Shown one piece after another: positions 42,610 through 52,268 of a DNA stretch of 64,000 nt; position 1 is the stretch's first letter; every line of letters starts with the position of its first letter. The position numbers and the translations under genes were made by a program. The stretch covers positions 1,984,001-2,048,000 of the forward strand of contig NZ_CP071859.1 of assembly GCF_023716665.1 (NCBI RefSeq), written 5' to 3'. Source of the stretch: Vibrio sp. SCSIO 43135. GTDB lineage: Bacteria > Pseudomonadota > Gammaproteobacteria > Enterobacterales > Vibrionaceae. The notes below the pieces were generated by a model, which was not told the DNA's origin, searched no databases, and worked only from the letters and a program-made list of their open reading frames with translations.

Positions 42610-43764
42610 TTAGTACCCTTTATTGATATTTTCGAGTATCGCATCCGACAAGTTCACGACTTGCTCCTTCGTGTGGTTGGCAGTCAAAGTTACTCTCAAT
42701 CGTGCACTATTTGTCGCAACAGTTGGCGGCCTGATAGCAGCAACCCAAAGTCCTGAAGCTTTTAGGTAGTTAGAAAAGGTGAGCGCTCGCTCACTGTCGC
42801 CTAATATGAAAGGTTTGATTGGTGTTGTTGTATCTACAAAACCGTTAACTTGACTCAGCTTGCTTTGGTATACACCCTGCAACTCTGCTAGTTTTTCTCT
42901 GCGCCAATTCTGCGTTTGAATCATTCCAATAGCATGAGTTAGAGCGTAAGCCTGAGAGGGCGGAATCGCGGTCGAGTATACGTGGTGCTTTGCAAACTGC
43001 GTTAAGTAATCCCCACACTCCTGACTACAAAGGATCGCTGCTCCCGACAAACCAAATGCCTTGCCAAAAGTCACCACCAATATTTCAGGGCGAATTCCAG
43101 CCTCATCACAACTACCTCGACCGTCTGAGCCCAACACTCCGATCCCATGAGCATCATCGACCGCCAACCATGCTCTATCGAGACAAGCGCTTTGGATATC
43201 CACTAACGGCGCAGTGTCTCCATCCATGCTGAACACACCTTCGGTCATGACGAGCGTATTCGAAGCCTTACCCAAGAAACTCGACAGATGTTGAACATCA
43301 TTGTGGCGAAAACGCTTCATATCAGCGGCTGACAACAATCCAGCTTCCATCAAAGATGCATGGTTTAATTTGTCTTGAACGAGCAAATCACCCTTTTCTA
43401 AGAGACCAAAGATTAACGCCTGATTAGCTGAAAATCCTGAGCTAAACAGTATTGCCCTTTCAAAACCAAGCCAATCACACAATGCACTTTCAAGATCTGC
43501 ATGGGCCGAGCTATAACCTGTAACTAATGGTGATGCGCCACTGCCACAGCCGTATAAGCTAAGTCCATGCTGCCAAGCTTCCAGCAACTGTTTATCTCGG
43601 CCCAAGCCAAGATAGTCGTTGCTAGAAAAATTAACATATCGGCTCCCTTCGAACTCGATACATGCTTCGTCAAGCGATGTCAGTATCTTTGATTCTCTAG
43701 CGAGATCATGCTGACGCCGATATTCTAGTGCACCAGCAATCCGCTCGTTAAATGCTGGCTTCAT
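42610..43764 (-). CDS. bioF: 8-amino-7-oxononanoate synthase
   Basis: 384-residue PLP enzyme condensing pimeloyl-thioester with alanine. PLP lysine in [12 protein letters not shown] near 235 and glycine-rich Ser-Asn-Asp-Tyr-Leu-Gly near 49. The ATG at 43764 lies inside the end of bioB (17-bp overlap); the longer frame to 43812 would overlap by 65 bp and is not needed. Confidence 0.95.
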   Translation of the reverse strand: MKPAFNERIAGALEYRRQHDLARESKILTSLDEACIEFEGSRYVNFSSNDYLGLGRDKQLLEAWQHGLSLYGCGSGASPLVTGYSSAHADLESALCDWLGFERAILFSSGFSANQALIFGLLEKGDLLVQDKLNHASLMEAGLLSAADMKRFRHNDVQHLSSFLGKASNTLVMTEGVFSMDGDTAPLVDIQSACLDRAWLAVDDAHGIGVLGSDGRGSCDEAGIRPEILVVTFGKAFGLSGAAILCSQECGDYLTQFAKHHVYSTAIPPSQAYALTHAIGMIQTQNWRREKLAELQGVYQSKLSQVNGFVDTTTPIKPFILGDSERALTFSNYLKASGLWVAAIRPPTVATNSARLRVTLTANHTKEQVVNLSDAILENINKGY

Positions 43765-44800
43765 AAAATAGGTCGTCTTTACCCGGTCTTGCCGCAACGC
43801 GCTCAACGACACGATCTAAGAGGTCATTTTCTTGAATTTCATCTGGCTTCTGAACAACTTGTTGACTATTGATGCCCAATTTTTTGAACAATTGCATGTC
43901 GCTGTCTTCGTCCGGGTTTGGAGTCGTAAGTAGCTTACATCCATAGAAGATTGAGTTAGCTCCAGCCATAAAGCAAAGCGCTTGCATTTGCTCATTCATA
44001 TTCTCACGACCAGCAGAAAGACGCACAGCTGACTTAGGCATCATAATGCGCGCAATCGCAATCAAGCGGATAAAGTCGAATGGCTCAACATCGTCAACTT
44101 CTTCAAGCGGAGTACCTTTCACTTTAACCAGCATGTTAATAGGCACACTCTCTGGGTGGGTCGGCAGATTCGCCAGTTCTACGAATAACCCAGCTCGGTC
44201 ATTCGTACTCTCACCCATTCCAATAATTCCACCTGAACAGATTTTCATACCTGCATCTCGCACATGAGATAATGTATCTAAGCGGTCTTGGTAGGTGCGT
44301 GTTGTAATGATATTGCCGTAGAATTCAGGGGAGGTATCGAGATTGTGGTTATAGTAGTCAAGACCAGCATCCGCTAACTCTTTCGCTTGCTCTGGGTTAA
44401 GCATACCCAGAGTCATACACGTCTCTAGCCCCATACCTTTTACCCCTTTAATCATTTGGGTTAAATGTGGCATGTCACGCTCTTTCGGGTTTTTCCATGC
44501 AGCCCCCATACAAAAACGCGTTGAACCTGAATCTTTTGCCTTCTGTGCAGCATCGAGTACACGCTCAACCTCCATTAATCGTTCTTTATCTACATCAGTA
44601 CGATAATGAGCACTTTGTGGGCAGTATTTACAGTCTTCCGGACACGCACCTGTTTTAATCGACAACAGCGTGCTGACTTGTACGTGGTTATGAGGTTGAT
44701 GTGAGCGATGAACAAGCTGCGCTTCAAACAGTAGATCCATGAACGGCTTTTGCATCAGTGTTTGTACTTCTGCATGTGTCCAGTTGTGACGTACTTCCAC
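43748..44800 (-). CDS. bioB: biotin synthase
   Basis: 350-residue radical SAM enzyme that inserts sulfur into dethiobiotin. The radical SAM cluster motif is CPEDCKYC at 53-60, followed by [12 protein letters not shown] near 150 for the second cluster region. Starts at GTG (44800) with AAGGAAG upstream. First gene of bioBFCD. Confidence 0.96.
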   Translation of the reverse strand: MEVRHNWTHAEVQTLMQKPFMDLLFEAQLVHRSHQPHNHVQVSTLLSIKTGACPEDCKYCPQSAHYRTDVDKERLMEVERVLDAAQKAKDSGSTRFCMGAAWKNPKERDMPHLTQMIKGVKGMGLETCMTLGMLNPEQAKELADAGLDYYNHNLDTSPEFYGNIITTRTYQDRLDTLSHVRDAGMKICSGGIIGMGESTNDRAGLFVELANLPTHPESVPINMLVKVKGTPLEEVDDVEPFDFIRLIAIARIMMPKSAVRLSAGRENMNEQMQALCFMAGANSIFYGCKLLTTPNPDEDSDMQLFKKLGINSQQVVQKPDEIQENDLLDRVVERVAARPGKDDLFYEASI

Positions 44801-44860
44801 AAGGCTTCCTTATTTAATTATTTGTTAATTGCTTGGCTAGTGTAACGACAACAGATACAC

Positions 44861-44891
44861 TGTCAACAAATTGAGATTCAACAAGTTTACA
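44861..44891. promoter_or_regulatory. probable BirA operator (bioO)
   Basis: TGTCAACA (44861-44868) and AGTTTACA (44884-44891), 15 bp apart, fit the BirA half-sites TGTnAACn / nGTTnACA. The position between divergent bioA and bioBFCD is that of the E. coli operator. Confidence 0.65.
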
Positions 44892-44926
44892 CTTGGTTAT
44901 TTTTTAATCTACAGGTTAAATCATTC

Positions 44927-46207
44927 ATGGACTTAGAATTCGACCAGCAGCACATTTGGCACCCATACACCTCTACAATCTCTCCTTTAAAATGCTACCC
45001 CGCTTCATCTGCAAAAGGAGTACATATAGAACTTGAAGATGGCCGGCAGTTGATTGATGGAATGTCTTCCTGGTGGTCTGCAATTCACGGCTACAATCAC
45101 CCGACTCTTAATGAAGCGGCTCACGCGCAGATTGACCGCATGTCGCATGTCATGTTTGGTGGTATAACACACCAACCGGCCATCGACTTATGTAAGTCGT
45201 TAGTTGAAATGACTCCGAAAGGGCTTGAGCAAGTTTTTCTCGCTGATTCAGGATCGGTAGCTGTTGAAGTCAGTTTAAAGATGGCGCTGCAATACTGGCA
45301 CGCAAAAGGTGAAAAACGATCTAAGTTTCTAACCTTAAGGGATGGTTATCATGGCGATACCTTCGCTGCCATGTCAGTGACCGACCCCGATAACTCGATG
45401 CATTCCCTATATAAAGGTTTCTTACCTGAACACATCTTTGCCTCCTCCCCTAATACGGGGTTCTGGGACAATTGGAACCCAGAGGATATTGAAGATTTGG
45501 AGCACAAACTCGAGCATAACCATAAGGAGATTGCCGCGGTTATCCTTGAGCCGATCGTGCAAGGTGCAGGAGGGATGCGTATTTATCACCCGGAATATCT
45601 AAAACAGGTACGTAAGCTCTGCGACCAATATGGCCTATTGCTGATTCTCGATGAAATAGCGACCGGATTCGGGCGGACGGGAAAATTGTTTGCTTGCGAG
45701 CACGCTGAAGTCATGCCGGATATTCTCTGCGTCGGCAAAGCCTTAACAGGCGGATACATGACCCTATCGGCAACCATAACGACTAAACATGTCGCGGACA
45801 CTGTATGCAGTGGAGAAGCGGGTTGCTTTATGCATGGTCCAACGTTTATGGGAAACCCACTTGCGTGTGCAGTTGCTTCAGCAAGCATGTCACTACTTAA
45901 GCAAGGCAACTGGAAATCTCAAACACACAATATCGAGTCAATCTTTGCCAAGTTGCTCCCTGCACTTCTTCAAAACGAACGCGTGAAGGACGTGAGGTGG
46001 TTAGGTGCTATAGGTGTCGTAGAAACCAACCAACCAGTTAATATGGAAGCAATACAAAAACGGTTTGTTGAACAAGGGGTTTGGATACGACCATTCGGCA
46101 AACTTATTTATATGATGCCTCCCTTCATTAGTGAGGCTCACCATATCAAGCAACTGATTGATGCGATTGCACAGGTTATCACCGAAGACGATTGCTTTTT
46201 AGATTAG
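44927..46207 (+). CDS. bioA: adenosylmethionine-8-amino-7-oxononanoate aminotransferase
   Basis: 426-residue class III aminotransferase making 7,8-diaminopelargonate with SAM as amino donor. The N-terminal HIWHPYTS at about 9-16 and WWSAIHGYNHP near 48 are BioA hallmarks; PLP lysine in CVGKALTGGYMT near 275. Divergent from bioBFCD. Confidence 0.96.
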   Translation: MDLEFDQQHIWHPYTSTISPLKCYPASSAKGVHIELEDGRQLIDGMSSWWSAIHGYNHPTLNEAAHAQIDRMSHVMFGGITHQPAIDLCKSLVEMTPKGLEQVFLADSGSVAVEVSLKMALQYWHAKGEKRSKFLTLRDGYHGDTFAAMSVTDPDNSMHSLYKGFLPEHIFASSPNTGFWDNWNPEDIEDLEHKLEHNHKEIAAVILEPIVQGAGGMRIYHPEYLKQVRKLCDQYGLLLILDEIATGFGRTGKLFACEHAEVMPDILCVGKALTGGYMTLSATITTKHVADTVCSGEAGCFMHGPTFMGNPLACAVASASMSLLKQGNWKSQTHNIESIFAKLLPALLQNERVKDVRWLGAIGVVETNQPVNMEAIQKRFVEQGVWIRPFGKLIYMMPPFISEAHHIKQLIDAIAQVITEDDCFLD

Positions 46208-46237
46208 TTTATAGTTTTTGACACCTAACTATTAAAA

Positions 46238-46268
46238 CAAAAGCCGCATCGACAGACGCGGCTTTGCT
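46238..46268. terminator. terminator between bioA and the DUF2057 gene
   Basis: AAAGCCGC (46240-46247) and GCGGCTTT (46258-46265) with a 10-nt loop. T-run is short on the plus strand and longer on minus. Confidence 0.65.
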
Positions 46269-46290
46269 GTGTAGATGACACTTTGAACTT

Positions 46291-46986
46291 TTATTCTTGA
46301 TCAATCATCCATTTACGGAATTCTTTTTGCTCAGCTTTAGTCGCTTTCTTATACCAAGCTTTAAGCTGTTCTACTGTCTGAGGTTCGACAGCCTTAGGTT
46401 GCTCAACAACGTTCTTTTCAACCTGCGTCGCCGAAGTTTGTGTAACTTCTTTCTCTGCTGATGCACTGGTCGCAACCACTGCTGCACTTGCCGTTGTCGC
46501 AGTCACCAGTTTGCCATCGACAAATGTAATACCACGTTCGCTGTTATAGTCTTCGACAATGCCGTCCATCCCCATGAATGGAAGTAGACCTTTTTTGCCC
46601 GAAAGTTTGTCCAGATCATAAGCTAACGCATTGCCATCCTGAGACAAGCGCCATTCAGGGTTGTTAGAGCGAAATGCTTTTTCTGCCTCAGCTTTACTTC
46701 TGGCTACAGGGTGGTTCAATTTTATTTCTTCACCAGAAACATCAAACGTCAAGACAAAGGGTTCCGATGTATATACCGAGCTGCTGCTTCCTCGCCCTAA
46801 ATCTTTGTCCATACGAACAATAACTTGATTCATGCCTGGATCGATGTTGTTCTTGCCAATTTTTGATTCAGCTTCTTGACCATTAATATAAAGGACAGAA
46901 ACCCCTTTAGCGGGAACTAGTGTTGCTGCATTAATAGAGAATGCGACCATCATTGTCGACAGTGAAAGGATTTTGATTAACTTCAC
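46291..46986 (-). CDS. DUF2057 (YccT-like) periplasmic protein
   Basis: 231 residues: signal peptide of about 20 (cleavage near Asn-Ala-Ala), then a DUF2057 domain to about 150, an Ala/Thr/Val/Glu/Gln-rich linker of about 50 residues, and a charged C-terminal helix (WYKKATKAEQKEFRKWM). E. coli YccT/CsgI inhibits curli formation; whether that applies here is unknown. The linker plus terminal helix go beyond the basic domain. Confidence 0.82.
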   Translation of the reverse strand: MKLIKILSLSTMMVAFSINAATLVPAKGVSVLYINGQEAESKIGKNNIDPGMNQVIVRMDKDLGRGSSSSVYTSEPFVLTFDVSGEEIKLNHPVARSKAEAEKAFRSNNPEWRLSQDGNALAYDLDKLSGKKGLLPFMGMDGIVEDYNSERGITFVDGKLVTATTASAAVVATSASAEKEVTQTSATQVEKNVVEQPKAVEPQTVEQLKAWYKKATKAEQKEFRKWMIDQE

Positions 46987-47092
46987 AGGGCTTAACTCCT
47001 TGATAATTATACGCTAGTGAACCTTTACTAGCTCGATAGATACTATAATTCACATCAAACGAGACAACAATGCTCGTCAAGTTATACTCAAA

Positions 47093-47126
47093 AAAACAAA
47101 GCCACCCTTCAGGGTGGCTTTGTTAG
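47093..47126. terminator. Rho-independent terminator of the porin gene
   Basis: AACAAAGCCACCC (47095-47107) pairs with GGGTGGCTTTGTT (47112-47124) over TTCA. Confidence 0.9.
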
Positions 47127-47149
47127 GATATAAATCAATTAAGATTTAA

Positions 47150-48118
47150 TTAGAAGCTAGCTTTAACACCTAGTGCAACGCCTACTTCGCTGTTGTCAGC
47201 ATCATCGCCACCTACTTCAGCGTAAGCTGTAGTGTTTGGAGCTAGAGCATAACCAGCATTTAGGAACCAGTTGTCTGATTCTAGAGCATCAACGTCGCTT
47301 GAACCGAAGCTGTAACCAGCAGCGATAGTAACTGAATCGATTGTGTAATCAGCAGCTAGGCCAACAGTGCTTGAATCAACTTCAGAACCAGTTGCTTTAA
47401 CTTTAACGTTAGTTGCGTAGTAACCTAGTTCTAGGTTTAGGTTCTCTACACCAGCGTAACGAGCTTCTAGAGCAAGAATTTGTTCTTCTTGAGGAACAGT
47501 AGCTAGAGTTAGGTCGCCGTCACCGTAGTAACCAGTGAAGTCGAAGTCAGCAACGCGAGCACCTAGTTTAAGGTCAAAGTAAGAACCATCTGTACCGATG
47601 TTAGTTGAGTTGTTGTGGTCCTGTGCGATAGACACTGTACCGTAGAAAGTACCTTTGTCTACGTCGTAACGAATCATTTCGTCTTCACAGAATGTGCTGT
47701 CGTTGTTGAAGAAAGAGCTAATACCAAATTGGAAGTCAGAACCAACACCAGCGTCATCTAGAGCACCACAAGTACGACCTACTTTAATAGAACCGATAGA
47801 CTGAGAGTATAGAGCTACGTATGTGTCACCAACATCTGCGCTAGAACCTTGACCGCTAGTTACAGTACCGCTTGCGCCGTCAAATTCCCAGTAACCACCG
47901 AATTGTAGATCGTCGTTGATTGCGTAACGAACGTCAAAACCGAAGTCTGCGTCTTGAATTTCTTGTTGGAACTCAGCGTCTTTGTCGAAACCTTTTACGT
48001 ATACAACTTCGATATCACCAGCTAGATCAACTGTAACACCTTCATTGTTGTAAATCTCGATTGCTTGAGCAGAACCTGCTGCCGCCATAACACCTAGAGC
48101 TACTAGAGTCTTTTTCAT
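47150..48118 (-). CDS. outer-membrane porin (OmpU-like, Gram-negative porin family)
   Basis: 322 residues with a 19-residue signal peptide (MKKTLVALGVMAAAGSAQA), alternating-hydrophobic beta strands throughout and a C-terminal Phe, the outer-membrane assembly signal. The mature start IEIYNNEGVTVDLAGDIEV matches Vibrio trimeric porins. Strongly acidic, with loops rich in Asp and Gly. It is smaller and different enough from OmpU that the specific name is not safe. Confidence 0.88.
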   Translation of the reverse strand: MKKTLVALGVMAAAGSAQAIEIYNNEGVTVDLAGDIEVVYVKGFDKDAEFQQEIQDADFGFDVRYAINDDLQFGGYWEFDGASGTVTSGQGSSADVGDTYVALYSQSIGSIKVGRTCGALDDAGVGSDFQFGISSFFNNDSTFCEDEMIRYDVDKGTFYGTVSIAQDHNNSTNIGTDGSYFDLKLGARVADFDFTGYYGDGDLTLATVPQEEQILALEARYAGVENLNLELGYYATNVKVKATGSEVDSSTVGLAADYTIDSVTIAAGYSFGSSDVDALESDNWFLNAGYALAPNTTAYAEVGGDDADNSEVGVALGVKASF

Positions 48119-48632
48119 AATAATCCACTGCCTTTTCTATAGAATGGGAATTCCTTATCCGGTTCCCTTTATGTTTTTTGACCATGACTCAAACTCTTAA
48201 CTGGTTGGATGTCATCGCCTGTAATTCGGGTTCTAGATTGCAAAAGATCCTCCCGCCTGTCAAATAAACTAAAAAATTATTATCAAAAAACATAAAACCC
48301 ATTAATAACAATAAGTTACAGTGATTTGCGTATTTTTTTCGAGCAACTTCTTAGCTTTGCCCGATGTTTACCCCGAGTCATCCCCCACCCACAGAGTAGT
48401 TTTAAATTCCAATTTTTAACTAAAATTGTCACCGTCACAGAATATTAAACTTAACATTCATACAACTCGAAGTTATATATAATTCATTACCTAAATTTAT
48501 TCTAAGTTCATGATGGTTCAGTTTTTTTTTGTGAAGGAGATCTAGATTTGTTTTAAAAGCATTCAATTTCGTGAACTAAGTATCCCATAGCAATATGTGC
48601 TACTATCCGGGGGTCGTTAAGTAGGTCACAGT
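48119..48632. promoter_or_regulatory. porin-dinG divergent intergenic region
   Basis: 514 bases, AT-rich between about 48260 and 48480. A long leader before the porin gene is likely given its distance from the AT-rich core. I saw no LexA box near dinG and no named operator. Confidence 0.4.
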
Positions 48633-50708
48633 ATGTCAACCAGTAAAATCCAGCAATCCATTCGCCACAGCTATCAAAACCTTCAATCACAGCTAGAAAA
48701 CTTTGTACCTCGTCGAGCTCAGAATTATCTTGTTGCTGAGATCGCCAAGACACTCTGTGGCGACTATCACAAATCTAATCGCATTCTGGTGGCCGAAGCC
48801 GGTACTGGGATCGGTAAATCGTTGTCTTATTTGATGGCCACGATTCCCGTGGCAGTATGGAATAATCGTAAAGTTGTTATTTCTACCGCTACCGTTGCGC
48901 TACAAGAACAACTAATAAATAAAGACCTTCCATTGTTTCGTCGACTAACTGATAGAGAGTTTTCTTTTATTCTTGCAAAAGGTAGACAACGGTATTGCTG
49001 CGCGGAAAAGCTGGCATCAGCAAGTGGCGTTGATGGTGGTCAACTGGCGATGTTTGAGTCAAAGCCGAAAGCAAAAGACATCGAATTACTCGGAAGACTC
49101 TATACCGCTTTGTCCCAAGGTAAATGGGATGGTGACAGGGATTCTTGGCCAAAACCAATCAAAGATGAATTGTGGCAACACATCGTTAGCGACAAACATA
49201 CCTGTAATCTCAGTATGCCCGCTCATAGAGACTGCCCTTTTCAGAAAGCCCGATCAGAGCTAGACAAAGCTGATGTCATTATCGCAAACCACAGTTTAGT
49301 GATGTCCGACGCTGACTTAGGCGGGGGCGTAATTCTTCCAGAACCCGAAAACACAATTTACGTTTTCGACGAGGCCCATCACCTGCCAAAAGTTGCACGT
49401 GACCACTCCTCGGCGGCCGCCAGTCTAAAAGGTGCTGCAAGTTGGTTGGAGCGGTTGAACCAAGCTGCGAGTAAGTTTTCTTCCCTCGCAGATGAAAAGC
49501 GGGTCAGTCGCTTTCGAAATGAACTACAGGATGCTATCCAGTTTCTCATACCCACTCTAGGTGCTCTCGCAACGCGTTTTGAGCCAAGCCAATTTGAAGA
49601 AAAGCGCTATCGTTTCGAGAATGGTGAACTCCCCGAATGGCTAGAAGCCGAATCTCAGGAGCTTAAGAAAGCTGCGAATAAAGCAAACACAGCAGTCGCG
49701 AAGATCGCAGATTTAATCGCCGAACGCGTCAAAGATGGAGAGTTAGCAAATCGGCTAGCGGAACCGGCACTTGCTGAACTGGGCTTCTATATACAACGGA
49801 TGGAGAACCTTGCCCAAGTATGGCAGTTGATGGCCGAGCCGATTCGAGATAAAGGAGCTCCGCTCGCTAGGTGGCTAGAAGTGAGTCCGGATAGAGAAGA
49901 CGACTACATTGTTAATGTCTCACCACTAGAAGTTGGCTGGCAGCTAGACCAGCAACTTTGGAGCAGGTGTATTGGCGCGGTCTTGGTGTCTGCAACCATG
50001 AGAGCGCTAAACTCTTTCTCTTTCTTTTGTCATCAAGCTGGCATTAGTGAAAAACCGGAAAAAGGAACACGCTTTCTAGCGTTGGCCTCACCGTTCGACT
50101 ATCAAAATCAGGCCGAACTTTACGTGCCAACAATGAAGTATGAGCCTCAAGCTCCTCAGTTTACTGAATATCTTATTGAAAGATTGCCTAAGCTAATAGA
50201 AGACAAGAAAGCCAACCTTGTTTTATTCTCCTCTTACTGGCAAATGAACCAAGTTGCTGAAGCATTGGCAACCAATTTTGCTAAAAGAGGCTGGGCTCTT
50301 CAGGTTCAAGGTGATAGCTCAAGGTCAGAAATTCTAAATAAACATAAAACGCTCGTACAATGTCAGAAAACCAGTGTGCTATTTGGTACTGGTAGCTTTT
50401 CAGAAGGCTTAGATTTACCAGGTGAGCTACTGGAAAACTTAATTATTACGAAGATTCCTTTCGCTGTTCCAACGTCACCTGTAGAGCAGGCTCATGCGGA
50501 ATATATAGAACAGAGGGGTGGGAACCCTTTCTTACAAATCAGTGTACCTGAAGCGAGTAAGAAGCTGATCCAATCGGTTGGCCGTTTGCTGCGCAAAGAA
50601 CGAGATTCTGGTAGAGTCATCATCCTTGATCGCCGGATAGTCACCAAGCGGTATGGAAAGTCGTTACTCGATTCACTACCACCGTTTAAAAGAACAATCG
50701 AATATTAG
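48633..50708 (+). CDS. dinG: ATP-dependent DNA helicase DinG
   Basis: 691-residue XPD-like superfamily 2 helicase that resolves R-loops and G-quadruplexes. Walker A AEAGTGIGKS at about 54-63, Fe-S cluster cysteines around 121-122 (RYCCAEK), 190 and 203, DEAH box VFDEAHH near 248, and motif VI QSVGRLLR near 651. No SOS box is visible upstream, unlike E. coli. Confidence 0.94.
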   Translation: MSTSKIQQSIRHSYQNLQSQLENFVPRRAQNYLVAEIAKTLCGDYHKSNRILVAEAGTGIGKSLSYLMATIPVAVWNNRKVVISTATVALQEQLINKDLPLFRRLTDREFSFILAKGRQRYCCAEKLASASGVDGGQLAMFESKPKAKDIELLGRLYTALSQGKWDGDRDSWPKPIKDELWQHIVSDKHTCNLSMPAHRDCPFQKARSELDKADVIIANHSLVMSDADLGGGVILPEPENTIYVFDEAHHLPKVARDHSSAAASLKGAASWLERLNQAASKFSSLADEKRVSRFRNELQDAIQFLIPTLGALATRFEPSQFEEKRYRFENGELPEWLEAESQELKKAANKANTAVAKIADLIAERVKDGELANRLAEPALAELGFYIQRMENLAQVWQLMAEPIRDKGAPLARWLEVSPDREDDYIVNVSPLEVGWQLDQQLWSRCIGAVLVSATMRALNSFSFFCHQAGISEKPEKGTRFLALASPFDYQNQAELYVPTMKYEPQAPQFTEYLIERLPKLIEDKKANLVLFSSYWQMNQVAEALATNFAKRGWALQVQGDSSRSEILNKHKTLVQCQKTSVLFGTGSFSEGLDLPGELLENLIITKIPFAVPTSPVEQAHAEYIEQRGGNPFLQISVPEASKKLIQSVGRLLRKERDSGRVIILDRRIVTKRYGKSLLDSLPPFKRTIEY

Positions 50709-50770
50709 GAAATTTCCCTAGAACTCGTTCTCCGTAGTATCCGGTGAGTGAATAAATAGAAGAATAATGT

Positions 50771-51550
50771 ATGGAATTTATCGAACCAACCATGTTGGTT
50801 GCGTTGGCACTTGTTGCATTCACTGCTGGGTTTATAGACGCAGTGGCCGGAGGGGGGGGGATGTTAACAGTCCCAGCTCTCTTATCAATCGGCTTACCAC
50901 CTCATATCGCGCTGGGGACGAATAAGCTTGCCGCTACTTTTGCGTCATCAACGGCAGCATTTACTTACTACAAGAAAAAGCTCTTTAAACCCGAGTGCTG
51001 GGGAAGAGCTTTTGTTGCGACATTAATCGGCGCGACAATCGGGACACTAGTAGTCGATGCAATCAGTACAGAGTGGCTCGAAAAAGTGCTGCCATTAGTC
51101 ATTTTGGCGGCCGCTATCTATACCATCTGGCATAAAACACCGAATGCAAATAACAATGCCACACCTCAGCCCTGCCCCACCCTACACAAAAAGCAATACG
51201 TGCAGGGTTTTACGCTTGGTTTTTATGATGGTGTAGCCGGGCCAGGCACCGGCGCTTTCTGGACGGTAAGCTCCATGGCGCTATATCGCTTAAATATACT
51301 GCTCGCTTCAGGGTTAGCGAAGGCGATGAATTTCACCAGCAATTTCACATCATTGGTCACTTTTGCCATATTAGGACACATCGATTGGGTATTGGGACTC
51401 ACCATGGGTGTATGCTTAATGGCAGGTGCTTTTGTCGGCGCCCATTCAGCCATTCGCTTTGGTGCTAAGTTTATCCGTCCTGTGTTTGTAACCGTAGTAA
51501 GCGTATTAGCAATTAAGCTTGCTTATGAAGCTTGGTTTGTGAATCTATGA
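50771..51550 (+). CDS. yfcA: TSUP family transporter YfcA
   Basis: 259-residue inner-membrane protein with about eight hydrophobic segments, TauE/SafE family. The family motif Gly-Phe-Ile-Asp-Ala-Val-Ala-Gly-Gly-Gly at about 20-29 and its repeat GFYDGVAGPGTG near 151 are present. Substrate unknown; family members export sulfur-containing organic anions. Its TGA overlaps the priC start (ATGA). Confidence 0.9.
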   Translation: MEFIEPTMLVALALVAFTAGFIDAVAGGGGMLTVPALLSIGLPPHIALGTNKLAATFASSTAAFTYYKKKLFKPECWGRAFVATLIGATIGTLVVDAISTEWLEKVLPLVILAAAIYTIWHKTPNANNNATPQPCPTLHKKQYVQGFTLGFYDGVAGPGTGAFWTVSSMALYRLNILLASGLAKAMNFTSNFTSLVTFAILGHIDWVLGLTMGVCLMAGAFVGAHSAIRFGAKFIRPVFVTVVSVLAIKLAYEAWFVNL

Positions 51551-52095
51551 GTAAATTGTCGCAATTAAAACCAATATTGGCTCAGCTCGCTGTAGACGCA
51601 GCCAATCTCGACCGAGCCCGCGGCGAGCACCACCAGCCTCTATTTGATGAGCGCTTGTTCCATGCGCACTGTAAATTGCTAGTACCGTGTGTGAAAGAAG
51701 CTCAATCTACATTCGACACGATTCTTCGAGAAGAACAAGCGAATAAACTTACGCAGCAACGGGCTGAGTTTCTTTCAGAGCGGTTGCTCGCACAGATCTC
51801 TGCCATTCAACGAGAATTGTCGACTCAATCTATCCGCAAAAACGAACCCAAGCACTCTTCTTACTATCGAAAGCCTATCAACGCCTTGTATCAAGAGCTT
51901 GCGCAGCACCAAGAGTGGGAAACACGGCTTAAAGATATGGTTCGTGAAAAAGAATTCGCTGTATCCCAAGCCTCTTCTTTTCAGCAACAGCAAGCTCAAC
52001 AAGCACTGATTGCAACTGAGCAGCGGCTAAAGCGCTGCCAAGAAGCCAAACTCAAAATCGAAAACCAAATTACCTATCGAGAGAAGAACCAATAA
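51547..52095 (+). CDS. priC: primosomal replication protein PriC
   Basis: 182-residue helical protein that helps reload DnaB at stalled forks lacking a nascent leading strand. Arg/Gln-rich helices with a C-terminal coiled-coil-like region are typical. Start at 51547 overlaps the yfcA stop by 4 bp; a longer frame from 51532 is not needed. The rsmS gene follows after 1 bp. Confidence 0.85.
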   Translation: MSKLSQLKPILAQLAVDAANLDRARGEHHQPLFDERLFHAHCKLLVPCVKEAQSTFDTILREEQANKLTQQRAEFLSERLLAQISAIQRELSTQSIRKNEPKHSSYYRKPINALYQELAQHQEWETRLKDMVREKEFAVSQASSFQQQQAQQALIATEQRLKRCQEAKLKIENQITYREKNQ

Positions 52096-52096
52096 C

Positions 52097-52264
52097 ATGG
52101 CCGACCAAGCTAAATCACCACTCGATGACGCGCCCGAAGAAATCAAACTGGCCGTCGACCTCATCTATTTACTTGAATCGAATGAAATCGAACCTTCCAT
52201 AGCGCTAAAAGCCATTGAGATCGTCAAATCAGATTTAGAACAAAAGCTATCCGCTACAGAGTAA
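52097..52264 (+). CDS. rsmS: RsmS/YbaM family small protein (DUF2496)
   Basis: A 55-residue acidic helical protein, with APEEIKLAVDLIYLLE at 12-27 and ALKAIEIVKSDLEQKL near 36-51, recognisable as the DUF2496 family. In Pectobacterium RsmS modulates Rsm-dependent secondary metabolism and virulence. priC-rsmS is a conserved pair. Tightly packed between priC and roxA. Confidence 0.85.
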   Translation: MADQAKSPLDDAPEEIKLAVDLIYLLESNEIEPSIALKAIEIVKSDLEQKLSATE

Positions 52265-52268
52265 TACC

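Noticed and set aside
48540..48632. LexA (SOS) box before dinG
   Set aside because: No CTGT-N8-ACAG pattern within 100 bp of the start.
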